A DNA stretch of 36,877 nucleotides from Chromera velia (taxonomy: Eukaryota; Sar; Chromeraceae), in assembly GCA_018398765.1 (NCBI GenBank), contig JAHBMJ010001008.1, positions 1-36,877 of the forward strand. The letters run 5' to 3'. The translations under genes and the position numbers were made by a program. Below the pieces are notes generated by a model. The model was not told the origin of the DNA. It ran no database searches and worked only from the letters and a program-made list of their open reading frames with translations. This document shows positions 20,733 through 30,202 of the stretch, in pieces. Numbering within the stretch: the first letter of the stretch is position 1; each line of letters begins with the position of its first letter.

Positions 20733-22871
20733 ATGACAGAACAGGAGGAAAGAGATGCAGAGACGAACTTTCTGAAGTGCTCTGGCCTCTCTAATATCAG
20801 CTCAGATGAAGAAGGGACCCACAAGGAGATGCTGAAGGACAGGAAGAAGATGCCCGAGCAGCCAGCTCTCACAGAAGGTGCCATGGAAAGGCTACTCCAT
20901 GAAAGCGAGGCTCGAACAGAAGAGAAATTGAGAGGGAAGATCCAGAGACTAAAAACCAGTATAGAAGAGATAGGGGAGCAGCAAAGAAAGATGCAGCAGA
21001 CGGTGAACGATCACGAAACAAGACTGGGAAATTTGGAGAAGGGATAGAAAAGATTGGCCAAGGAAAAGGTGGAAGAGGAGAGGAGAATCTGCTCACAGGT
21101 TGTTCTTGGACTGAAATTGCCCAAGAAAGACATCCGCATACACGCAAAGAATTTTATCTACATAGCAGCACTCGATCCCAATGGGGTGAGAAAAGATACC
21201 CGACTGCAGGCTGCAGCGTTTGCTGAGATGATGTTCTAGGCATTCTAGGGGGTGATGTTGATGAACCATCAGTCGTGGGGGTCAATGACGAAGATGGTCT
21301 TCAGTGCGGAAACAGTAGCAAAGGATCTCGACTCCCTCTTTGATGAATAGAACAACATGCAGCACTCAGAAATAGGAGACCAACTCCGCTGTGTGATCCC
21401 AAGGACGAAGGAGCAGACAGACGCGGCAACGAAAAAGTGGGCAGTGGGAGTGATGGGAGATGCAGCTTCCAGTGATCAGAAGAAAGAAGAGGCGAGGAAG
21501 GCCCTTTAGAGACTAGGCATTCCCCTCTCAGAGCAACCCCAACCGAGAGCCCCAGAGGGAGATGAAGATCTCGTGATGGGGGGAACACAGAGAGATGGCC
21601 AGCAAACAGGAATCCCGAAACCAAGCCCCAGGATTGAGCAGAAGGGAAAGAAGAGGATGCAGGAGCAGAATGGAAGTATAGAGCAGCAGCAGGCAAATGC
21701 CGGGGGGGAGGCCTCCGGGGTTGGCCATTAACGGGGATGGCAGTTGAAGGAGGAGAAGGGAGGAGGAAGAAAGAGAGAGGTCGGGAGCTGGCCTCCCCCC
21801 GGAAGAAGGCTCTCAAGGGAAGACGAGCAAGAAACGTTGATTGAGGAAGAAAAGAGATCGATAGAAGAGTTCAGAAAGAGAATAGAAAGGGTGATGGAAG
21901 CAAAGGAAATGTTGAAGAGAAGGATGAAGTTGTTAGAGGCAGAGATGACTGAGTGGACAGTGAGAGACACGATAGAGAGGGTAGAAAAGATGGGGCTCGG
22001 GGAAGAACTGAGAAAAATCGAGAGACGGAGGACAAAGAAAGAGCATGCCGGGAAGGCTCCATCCGAATCTAACGTTTTGAGAAGGAACAAGTTTTGGGTG
22101 CTGAGTGAGGAAGGGGAGGAGATGGAAGGAGGCACACCGAATTATGAGACCACCTGTGGAGCCCCCAACGAGTTGCATACTCTTTTAAAAAAATTGTGTA
22201 GAAATTTTCACTCTTCCGCTCCGAATAGTCGAGACTCTTTTTCCTCTGCAAATTGGCTCAGCCGGCCTAAGCGCAGGGAGGAGAAGCTCACTGGAGACCC
22301 CGAGCTGATGCAAGGGGGGGGGAGTGGGACTGCTTTGCGGGGGGCAGTCCCTATACAGGTGTGTCAATTAGACGAGCCTCGGCTACGTTCCTCGCTACCC
22401 TCCAACTCTCTTTCACACTCACTGAAAAAAGATGTAGACCAGTGTGCTCCCCCCCCCTTGTGCCCTCCTTTCCGTGCAGAGCGATGTGAAGGCGAGTGCA
22501 CAGAGAAGGACGGGGCAACTCCGAACAGAGAAAGGACCAATCCACCTACAGGGGAGACGGAAGGAAACCAAGTGAGAAAAGGTGGAGGATTTTTGTTGGG
22601 AAGAAGGAGAGGAAGGAAGGAGAGTCAAGGGGAGGAAAAAGAAGAAAAAAGCGATTTCGTTCCCTTTTAGTTAGACCCCTGGGATGTAGATTGTGGCCCT
22701 GCCAGAGAGAAAGAACCAGAAAACACCCTCGAGCATCCCAGATATTTCTGCAGCATACATCCATTCTCGATCAACACACCCGAGCAAGACGGATCCCAGT
22801 TTGGCTTCTCTTTCTCCTCAGAAATCGAAGGCTCGTCAGAGAAGGAGAATAGTTTAATTCACAAAGATGAA
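20733..22871 (+). pseudogene. LINE ORF1-like region, coiled coil (with in-frame TAR codons)
   Basis: It starts at ATG 20733 (MTEQEERDAETNFLKC). Residues about 60-105 form a heptad-rich coiled coil (IQRLKTSIEEIGEQQ), as in ORF1 proteins of L1-type elements, which trimerise and bind element RNA. A second charged helical region is encoded at about 21830-22040. In-frame TAG occurs at 21045, 21237, 21246, 21348, 21507 and 22668, and TAA at 21729, with no TGA. Either 22668 (TAG) or 22872 (TAA) could be a true ORF1 terminator. No frameshift is needed anywhere in this block. The RNA-binding fold is inferred from position, not seen. Confidence 0.6.
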
Positions 22872-23123
22872 TAAATACGTGCCAACATGTGTTCATGTGT
22901 ATGTTCTTCTCTTTCCTGTTCCGTTCGAGCTTCTTTGCCTTGTTGTCCCCCACCAGGTCTGTCTTCTTACAGCTTCACTACTTCTTCTACGTCTTCCTCT
23001 TGTTTTTCTTTTTCCTCTGAGTCTCTTTATTTTTGTTCTTCTTTCTCCGGCACTGGCGGGGGAAAGAAAGAGGGCGGGAAAGGACAGGGAGGGAGGGGTG
23101 GGAAGAGGCCAGACCGCCGGGAG

Positions 23124-23126
23124 ATT

Positions 23127-23161
<35 letters not shown>

Positions 23162-23505
23162 TTCTTCCTCCTCCTCCTCTTCTTCTCCTCCTATTTCCTC
23201 TTCTTCTTTTTCTTCTTCTTCTTCTTCTTCTTCTTTTTCTTCTTCTTCTTCTTCTTCTTCTTTTTCTTCTTCTTCTTCTTCTTCTTCTTCTTCTTCTTCT
23301 TCTTTTTTTTCTTCTTCTGCTTCTTCTTCTTCTGCTTCTTCTTCTTCTTCTTCTTCTTCTTCTTCTTCGTCTTCTTCTTCGTCTTTGTCTTTGTCTTTGT
23401 CTTCGTCTTCGTCTTCATCTTCGTCTTCTTCTTCTTCTTCTTCTTTTTCTTTTTCTTTTTCCTCTTCTTCGTCTTCCTCTTCTTCCTTTTCTTTTTTGTC
23501 TTCCC
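23124..23505 (+). repeat. (TTC)n microsatellite inside the LINE frame
   Basis: About 380 bases of TTC/TCC/TTT triplets, later GTC-interrupted, lie between ORF1 and the endonuclease. In the element's frame they encode a Ser-rich tract of about 130 residues. The other frames give poly-Leu, poly-Phe or poly-Glu/Lys and are artefacts. Confidence 0.92.
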
Positions 23506-23555
23506 CCGTGACAAACAGGAAGAGCAAACAAAACAAGAAAGACAAAGGAGTAGAG

Positions 23556-24420
23556 ATGTGGGCTCTGAACATAAGGGGAAGAACGGAGAATTTGGTGCAA
23601 AGCCCGCTTTTCACAGAAGAAACGAAAGGAGCCGACATCCTTTTTATGAATGAAACTAGAACAGAGAGGACAATGTGCAGTGTGAATGGAGGAAGACTGT
23701 AAGGAACGAATTTCTCGTTAGTAAGGGAGGGAAGAGAAGTGACGACGACAGGGGGGGTGATGGTATTGATGAGCAGAAAGGCAAGAGAGCTGGGCTTTAC
23801 GACAGAAAGAGCAATGGAGATAGTGGTATTTGCAGAAGCACCAGGCTTCCCGCTCTTCGTTGGCTTATATGACCCCCATGAAGAGTCAAACTACGCAGAT
23901 AAGACATACTTTAACAATTTGGCAGAGAGAATCGAAGAGAAAAGAGCAGAGAGAGAAAGAAAAGCCTTAGGAGAGAGCAGATTCTCAGAGGTCTGTGTGA
24001 TGGGGGACTTCAACGCCCGCACCAGAAAGAAAACTCCTCTAATAGTCTGGACAGGGAAGGGAAGGGGTGAAGGGGAAGAGTGGGCATAAACAGGCAGGAG
24101 AGAGGAAGTTTTCAGACTGGAGAGGGAGTCTGAAGACGAGACGGAGAACACGAAAGGAAGGGCTCTTATTCGTTTTTGTGAGATGGTGGGCATTGTTCCT
24201 CTGAATGGACTGAGGCGGTTTGCAGTCGAAGAGGGGGGGGAGAAGGTAGCTTTCAACTTCAATGGATCGTTTACCTTTGACAGGGGGAGAGACAGAGGGA
24301 GGTCCCTGATCGACTATGCATGCATGTCTCCTGTATCTCTGCCATCTGTTCTCTTTTTTTCTGTATTTTGTGTGTGCTCAGCTCGGTCAGACCATTCAGC
24401 TCTTAGATTAGTCCTGAGGG
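23556..24420 (+). pseudogene. LINE AP-endonuclease domain
   Basis: The domain starts MWALNIRGRTENLVQS and continues with ADILFMNETRT (the metal-binding Glu of APE enzymes), GFPLFVGLYDP, MGDFNAR (about 24000-24020, catalytic Asp and Asn), RSLIDYACMS and SARSDHSALRL (about 24380-24410, the Asp-His pair). These are the landmarks of the endonuclease that nicks target DNA to prime reverse transcription. All the key residues are present. The frame carries TAA at 23700 and 24087 and no frameshift, so the active site could be intact if those codons are read through. A Lys/Arg/Glu-rich linker follows to about 25240, with TAG at 24777, 24975 and 25239. Confidence 0.8.
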
Positions 24421-25339
24421 AGGAAGAAAGAGAGAATGAGAGCGGTGAGGGAAGAGGAAACGAGGAAGAGAACGAAGCGAACCAAGAACAGAACAAAAAG
24501 AAAAGAAGAAAAGATAGGCAAAGAAAGACAAAAAAGAGGGAAAAGAGAAAGAAAAACGAGAAAAGAGAAGATCAAATCAAGCCAAAATGGAAGGGAACGC
24601 TCATAAAGGAAGGAGAGCAGAGGTACCTCCAAGAGCTTCAGAAAAGAGTGAAGGAGGAAAAAGTGAGTGAGGTCTTTCAAAAAGCAATGGATATGGAAGA
24701 GGGAGAAGAAATAAAGAAAGACTTGCTCGATGAAGCATACCAGAAATTCCAACACATCAGAGAGAAAACCTTCATGTAGGCAATAAGGAAGGAGAAGAAA
24801 GAAGAAAGAAAAAGGGAGAGGAAAGAAGCGCCAGCAGAAGCGCTGAGAGGGGAAGGAAGAAAGCAAATAAGAAAACTCAGAAGAATAGAGAGAAAAGTGA
24901 GAGAGGAAATCAGAGGCCTGAAAGCAGAAAGAGAGCAGAGGGATAAACGAGAAAAGGAGAGCAGCACCTCAGCTTAGGAAGGAGAAAGATTAAGACAAGC
25001 ATATGAGAAGAGGAGAAAACAGTTAGTCATAATAGAGAGAGCGCTGAAAAACGTGGTGACGAGAGAGCAACGGAAGGCAGAAAAGAGAAAGGCGGAGAAC
25101 ATAAGAGCCGAAATAAATGAGGGAGGCTGCTGGAAGGTGTGGAGGAGACTCGGTGAGGAAGACAGGAGGGCAGCACCAAGAAAAATAAAAGACAGCATGA
25201 CGACCCAGCAGGTAGCAGAAGGTTTCAAACAAACGTACTAGCTGCCAAAGGAAGAGAAAGAAGAGAGAAAGAGGGAACAAGAAGGAAAAACGACAGTGAG
25301 TAGAGCAATTAAGGAGAAAGGATGGCATATAACAGAGGA

Positions 25340-27919
25340 AAAGGAGGTAAAGAAGCAATGAAAGGAGCAAGCAACCCCAGAAAGGCCGCTGGAAAGGACG
25401 GAATGCCCCCAGAAATGCTGAGAACGATGGAGAAATCAACTGAGCTGGTATCTTTGTACGTTTTATTAATTAATGTTGTATATCGTTTCGGCTGGTAGCC
25501 GAAAGGGTGGAATGACTTGCCGGTGATGGCTCTTCCAAAACCGGGTAAGTCACTCGCATTAATTGGGGGATGGAGGGGAGTGCACCTGGTGGTAGCAGAT
25601 GCGAAATGGGGGGACATGATCATCAGAACGAAGGTGGAAAAGGAAGCCAGACAGAAGCCATAGCAGTTCGCATACAAGAGAAAGGCAGGCACATGTGATA
25701 CAAATTTTCTTTTGCTGTTCGTTATTGCTCGAATGGAAATGCTCAGTATTGCTTTTGTTGACTTCACACGGGCTTTCGACGAAGTGAGGCTGGAAAAGTT
25801 GAAAGAGAAATTGAGAAAGGCAGGGGTGGAGGAAGGTCTGATCAGATGGGTTGAGGCCTCTCTGGAAAAAGTGAGGGCACGGGTGAAGAGAACGAGCATG
25901 TGGTATCTGGAAGACAAAGGACTCAAGTAAAGAAGCCCGAGCAGCCCTTCCTTTTACTCTGTGTACACACATGACTTGCCAGAGGAAGTAGGAAAGAGGA
26001 GAAGACAGAGACGACAGACCGACAGACAGAAGCTAAAGGTGCCGACAGGAGAAAACGGGAGGTAGGTCGATTTCCTTACCCCTCTGTTTGCAGATGACAC
26101 AACACTCCTTGAATCCTCAGATAGACAGTTGAACCTTCTTCTTTCGAACCTTGTAGCCTTTGCAGAACCTCTCCGTCTTCTATTCTCTGACAAGTCGAGA
26201 TTGGTCCGGTTTGGCCGCATCGCATCAAGAGAGAAAGAAGAAGTTAGACTGGGGGAGATAGTGATAAAAGAAGCAAGAGAGCAACCCTACCTGGGACTAG
26301 TCCTATCCGCCGACTGCAACCTAGAGACCATGATGGAAGCGTAGTCAATCAAAGCAGAGAGATGCATGCAGGGACTGATGGGGAAGATAGGAAGGGAGGA
26401 AGGGATTCCACCTGCTGATTGCTTCAATATATTTAAACAGACAGTGCACGCCGTATGGTTGTATGCCATTGGATGCAAAATCTATGTATGCCCAGATAGC
26501 GCATATATAGAATTCGACGAGAAGTAAAGGAGATTTGTCAGGTTTGTTTTGCGTTTGAGAAAGAAAGAAAATTGTGACACGCTGATGATAGAAGGAGGTT
26601 TCATTCCGATCGATCTTGAAGTGGCTTCCAGAACGATCCGGTGGGCAGGGAAGGCTTTAAAGGAGAAAAAAAACGAAGCGGTAGGGCAGGCAATCCTCAT
26701 ATACCTGAGAGAGGGGGTAGAGAACGAAATGGGGGGCCGGGGGAGAGGAATGCATCCTTTTCATCTTTTCCCTCATCTGAAGCAATGTGCACAGGCACTC
26801 TACACAGACAGAGGAATGCACCCTTTTGTAAGAAAAAGACTAAAAGGAAGCGTAGGGCAGCGAGGAACACAGGTAGTCAACGAGAGAGTGGACGGGATAG
26901 AGAGATGGCTGCTGAAGAGAACAAAAAATGAGCTAGACGAGAAAAAGAGAGAGGCGTTTGCACATAGAATAAAAAGAAACATAAAAGAGAAGAACAGTCA
27001 GGAGAAGGCAGAACTGACAAGAGTGATGATGGCTGACGTGCACAGAAAGGTCTCAAACGGAAACCGTCTCCACCTTTCTTTGTTTGAAGACAGAGCAGGT
27101 AGAAAGGTTGGGTCGACAATGAAAATAGACAGAGAGAGAATAGGGAGAGCCCCTTTTTGCTATACGAGAGTGGCGCCGCGATTGGAACACAAGAGGAGAG
27201 CAACATGCAGGGTGGGAGACAGGGCTGTGGCTGCAACTCAGGGAAAAATTCTGGTAAGGGGGGGAGAGAAGGTGCCGTTACAGAAAAGGACGTGCCAGTT
27301 CTGTCGAGGGTGGTTGGGAATCGAGGTGGTGGAAGATGAAATCCATCTGGTGACAGAATGTTCTGTTTTTAACAGAGAGAGAGCAGAGATGTTCAGAAAG
27401 ATAGAAGAGAAATGGGACAGCAAGATGGAAGAAAGAGCCAGAAAGGCAGCCACAGAAAGAGAAGGACTCAACAGAGAAGAGGGAAAAAGAGATAACTCGA
27501 TGCTTTTCTACTTTTTGTTGAATGAATGTCATGCCGGAGTGGATGAGTTTTTGGAATGGGCGTCATTCAGACGGAGGGTGTTTGAGGAGTGTCCAGGACG
27601 GTACGGACACATAGAGGGAGACGCTGTGGCGGCCAGACATGCAGGAATCACTGGAAGGCAGCAGGCGATCGAGAGACTAACAAAAGAATATGAGGAGACA
27701 ATTGATAACTTAGAGACGACCGAAGGAGCGTTAGGGTGGGGAAGGAGGGAGCCGCAGAAGAAGATTGATAAAGCAAACAAGAAGAGCGAGGAAGCCCAAA
27801 TCACATGCCGTTTCAGATCGATTTTCAGGCCGGAAAGCCAACGCGGATCCAGAGCCGTGGCTCGAACAACGAACAATCATGCAGCAGCGACCAGGGCAAC
27901 AGACTCTGGCGGGCCCTGA
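25340..27919 (+). pseudogene. LINE reverse transcriptase and C-terminal zinc knuckle
   Basis: The RT begins with KAAGKDGMPPEML (the usual KAxGxDG box), then LPKPGK, QFAYKRKAGTCDTN, FVDFTRAFDEVR (first catalytic Asp, about 25755), FADDTTLL (about 26087, variant of YADD with both Asp), PYLGLVLS and, near the C-terminus, CQFC...EIHLVTEC (27290-27360), a CxxC-H-C knuckle common at the end of LINE ORF2. The frame joins that of the endonuclease by one net frameshift near 25357 (EEKEVKK/AMKGASN). In-frame TAG occurs at 25496, 25661, 26063 and 26342, and TAA at 25928 and 26525. No TGA occurs until 27917-27919, which I take as the end. The last 456 codons are uninterrupted. Confidence 0.85.
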
Positions 27920-28043
27920 GGGCGGGGTCTGATACCTCAGCTTAGGCTGAGGAACGCCCCGCCCTGCTAGCTCTGGCGACAGATAGACATAGCGGGAAGG
28001 CCCTAGGGCGAAACATATCAATCAATCAATCAATCAATCAATC
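27920..28043 (+). repeat. LINE 3' UTR: hairpin plus (TCAA)n tail
   Basis: GGGCGGGG (27920-27927) pairs with CCCCGCCC (27957-27964). Inside it CCTCAGC (27935-27941) pairs with GCTGAGG (27946-27952) around a TTAG loop. About 50 bases later the element ends in (TCAA)n from about 28018 to 28043. A 3' hairpin followed by short tandem repeats is what many LINEs use for recognition by their own reverse transcriptase. Confidence 0.85.
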
Positions 28044-28553
28044 ATGCTAGACATGATCCCAAGATATTTATTTTTGGAGTATGAAATTAAAGTAACGATG
28101 ATTTCAGTGATCATTTCACTTTAAATAAATAATTTAAACCATCACAACACTGCAGTAGCACTTAAAGAAGAAAAGTTGAAACTGTAGAACTGAAAGAAAA
28201 CATCACTTTTCTAGTGTTGTTTGCAGGGTAGTTTTAAAGTGTTTAAAGGGAAAATTTTAAAATTTACACTTAAAGTGCATGGGGGTGTCATCTGATACTT
28301 TATTTAAAAATTTAAAACTATTAGTATCACGCCTAGGATCCATGAATCCAAGTAAGGATATACAGAGGTTGAAGGACATGAGTCACATGACAAGTTTTCA
28401 ATCAAAACGGTAAGAATTAACCGATCAATCGGATTCGATCAGAACCCTTCAACGATTCATTCAATCAATCAATCAATCAATGATGATTATCAGTCAATCA
28501 ATCAATCAGTCAATCAATCAATCAAACAATCAATCCGTCTATCAATGATTCGA
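28044..28553. other. AT-rich spacer with a second (CAAT)n array
   Basis: There is no gene. An imperfect (CAAT)n/(TCAA)n array lies at about 28461-28545, right beside the aldolase stop codon. It resembles the LINE tail but is not preceded by the LINE hairpin. Confidence 0.5.
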
Positions 28554-29702
28554 TCAAGTCCTCCACCCCCTAAAGGTCTCTCGAAGAGACGCCGTCGCAC
28601 TCCCCTGCGACAACGACGGGTGGGGTCCAGTGAAGGTTCCTGCAGCTGCCAAACCGTTCGCTCGTCCGAGAGCTGCGGCCATCTGTTTGGCCTTCTCTTT
28701 CCCTTCTGAGCTCTGATCGGATTTGAAAATTTCCAGAACAGATGCTTGGAGGGCCCGTCCGAAAGAAAATGACAGAGGCCACGGACACACAGACTTTCCC
28801 CGTCTCTCTTTCTCTGTATTGATTGCCTGAAGATTCAAAGTGGCTTCCTCTTCTGACATACCCCCCGACAAAAACATCACCCCCCCAACCTCTGCCGGGA
28901 TGCATTTGACCAAAACATCTAAGGTGGCGGTCGCTATTTCAGAGGGACTCGGCTTGGGCCCTTCACAATCTGCCCCCGGAATGCACATCTGGATCTTCAA
29001 CAGACACCCGGGAAGAAATACATGTATGTCCATCAATGCTTGCACACAAGCTGCCAGCACTCTCTCAGTCGCAGAACAAAATTCTGCCAAACTGTGAGTA
29101 CCATCAATGAGAATCTCAGGTTCAACCAGAGGAACCAGACCTTTCGTCTGACAAGTCAATGCATACTCAGACAGCTGCTGACAGTTCAGTGCAATTGCAG
29201 TCTCTGACGGCCACCCTTTCTCTGCATCAATTTTCAGAGCTGCCCTCCATTTGGTAAAGCGCGCTCCACAGGTAACGATCTCATCGCAGAAGTCACGGAG
29301 TCTCTCGAGTCCCTTGGTGGTCGTCTCACACAACCCCGGAGGAGGACGCGCGGAACCGTCTCCCGGTTCGTTTGGAGACGGAGAGAGGGGGACCAGGCCC
29401 TCGTCAACCTTCACACCCAGGAGAACCCCACGGTCAGCCAGAGCCTTCGTGAAGGGAACACCGTTAGAGTCTGCTTGGTAGAGGGCTTCCTTGAACACAA
29501 TGGCGCCGCCGTAGCAACTGGAGATGTCGGCTGTGTAGAAAAGTTCACGGTATTGTCTCCGAACTTCTTCGGTGTTTTCGAACCCTGCCTTTTCCAAACG
29601 TTTTCCGATTGTGGACGTGCTCTCATCTGAGGCCAGAATGCCTTTGCCCTTGGCGGTGAGAGCAGCCACCGTGGCTTTCAAAAGTGCTTCGTCCAACGGC
29701 AT
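28554..29702 (-). CDS. Class I fructose-bisphosphate aldolase
   Basis: This single open exon of 382 residues ends in TGA. It would cleave fructose 1,6-bisphosphate to DHAP and glyceraldehyde 3-phosphate through a Schiff base. Conserved features: ASDEST with Asp26, VKVDEGLVPL at 97-106, KWRAALKI with Lys151 and Lys157, EPEILIDGTH at 194-203, the Schiff-base Lys236 in LLKIQM, LSGGMSEEEATLN at 278-290 and FSFGRALQAS at 312-321. Three oddities: LLKPNM is LLKIQM, about a dozen extra Pro/Gly residues lie at 107-124, and the usual C-terminal Tyr is absent (end RGWRT). The ATG follows a splice-acceptor-like GTCTGGTGCAG directly, so a 5' leader intron or an upstream exon with a targeting peptide is possible. 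As written, no targeting signal is present. It diverges from the DUF262 gene across 500 bp. Confidence 0.93.
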   Translation of the reverse strand: MPLDEALLKATVAALTAKGKGILASDESTSTIGKRLEKAGFENTEEVRRQYRELFYTADISSCYGGAIVFKEALYQADSNGVPFTKALADRGVLLGVKVDEGLVPLSPSPNEPGDGSARPPPGLCETTTKGLERLRDFCDEIVTCGARFTKWRAALKIDAEKGWPSETAIALNCQQLSEYALTCQTKGLVPLVEPEILIDGTHSLAEFCSATERVLAACVQALMDIHVFLPGCLLKIQMCIPGADCEGPKPSPSEIATATLDVLVKCIPAEVGGVMFLSGGMSEEEATLNLQAINTEKERRGKSVCPWPLSFSFGRALQASVLEIFKSDQSSEGKEKAKQMAAALGRANGLAAAGTFTGPHPSLSQGSATASLRETFRGWRT

Positions 29703-30202
29703 CTGCACCAGACAGGCAGACGCTCAGACTGTGAGGAAGAACGTACTGGCTATCCGTCTACACACTGAGCGTCCGTCTCCCTCGACGAGACGGCAAACAA
29801 GCCTTCCGAACAAACACCGAACAACAAAGAGTAGTGAGGTCTTACTTCAAACTCCGAAAAACCTTACATATACTAAGAGCCGTGGGAAATCTACAGACGA
29901 AACTGCCACACACTGCCACTATTAATATATATCTGCCACTGAGAGATCTACGGAGAACCCCGGCGGACCTATATATGGAGGCGGGGGCGCTGCGGGGCCG
30001 CACATGGGCATCCATGGGCCGACTGCATGCAATGTGAACGCGCGGCCTGTCCCTGTCCGTCTCCCCGTCTCCTTTTCTGTCCATGTCTCTTGTGTGCCAC
30101 AACGCCACAACTACTCGGCTTTCTCTATCATTCAGACTACTGGATGCATGGAACAGCCATCCTTCTGCTTTCTAAAATGTTACTGAGTAATCAGATGGCA
30201 GG
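29703..30202. promoter_or_regulatory. Divergent intergenic region with TATA-like boxes
   Basis: This 500-bp spacer lies between the two divergent start codons and should hold both promoters. CTATATATGG at 29969-29978 and AATATATATC near 29923-29932 are near-palindromic TATA-like words that could serve either direction. No start site can be assigned from sequence alone. Confidence 0.35.

Larger units (their letters stand above)
20530..28043 (+). mobile_element. APE-type LINE (non-LTR retrotransposon), nearly full length
   Basis: In order: an ORF1-like coiled-coil region, a poly-Ser microsatellite tract, an AP-endonuclease domain, a reverse transcriptase, a C-terminal CxxC...H...C knuckle, a 3' hairpin and a (TCAA)n tail. 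This is the standard order for a LINE copied by target-primed reverse transcription. The coding strand is strongly purine-rich, unlike the flanking host genes. The 5' boundary is approximate and no target-site duplication was identified. The frame stays the same from 20733 to about 25355, then shifts once and stays open apart from TAR codons to TGA at 27917-27919. Confidence 0.88.

Noticed and set aside
23027..23653. Poly-Glu, poly-Lys, poly-Phe and poly-Leu proteins around 23.1-23.6 kb
   Set aside because: These are alternative frames and the complement of the (TTC)n tract. Only the Ser frame is continuous with the LINE domains.
20733..27919. Calling the LINE simply a dead pseudogene
   Set aside because: The stop spectrum (TAR only) and near absence of frameshifts do not fit neutral decay well, so the alternatives are reported as findings instead.
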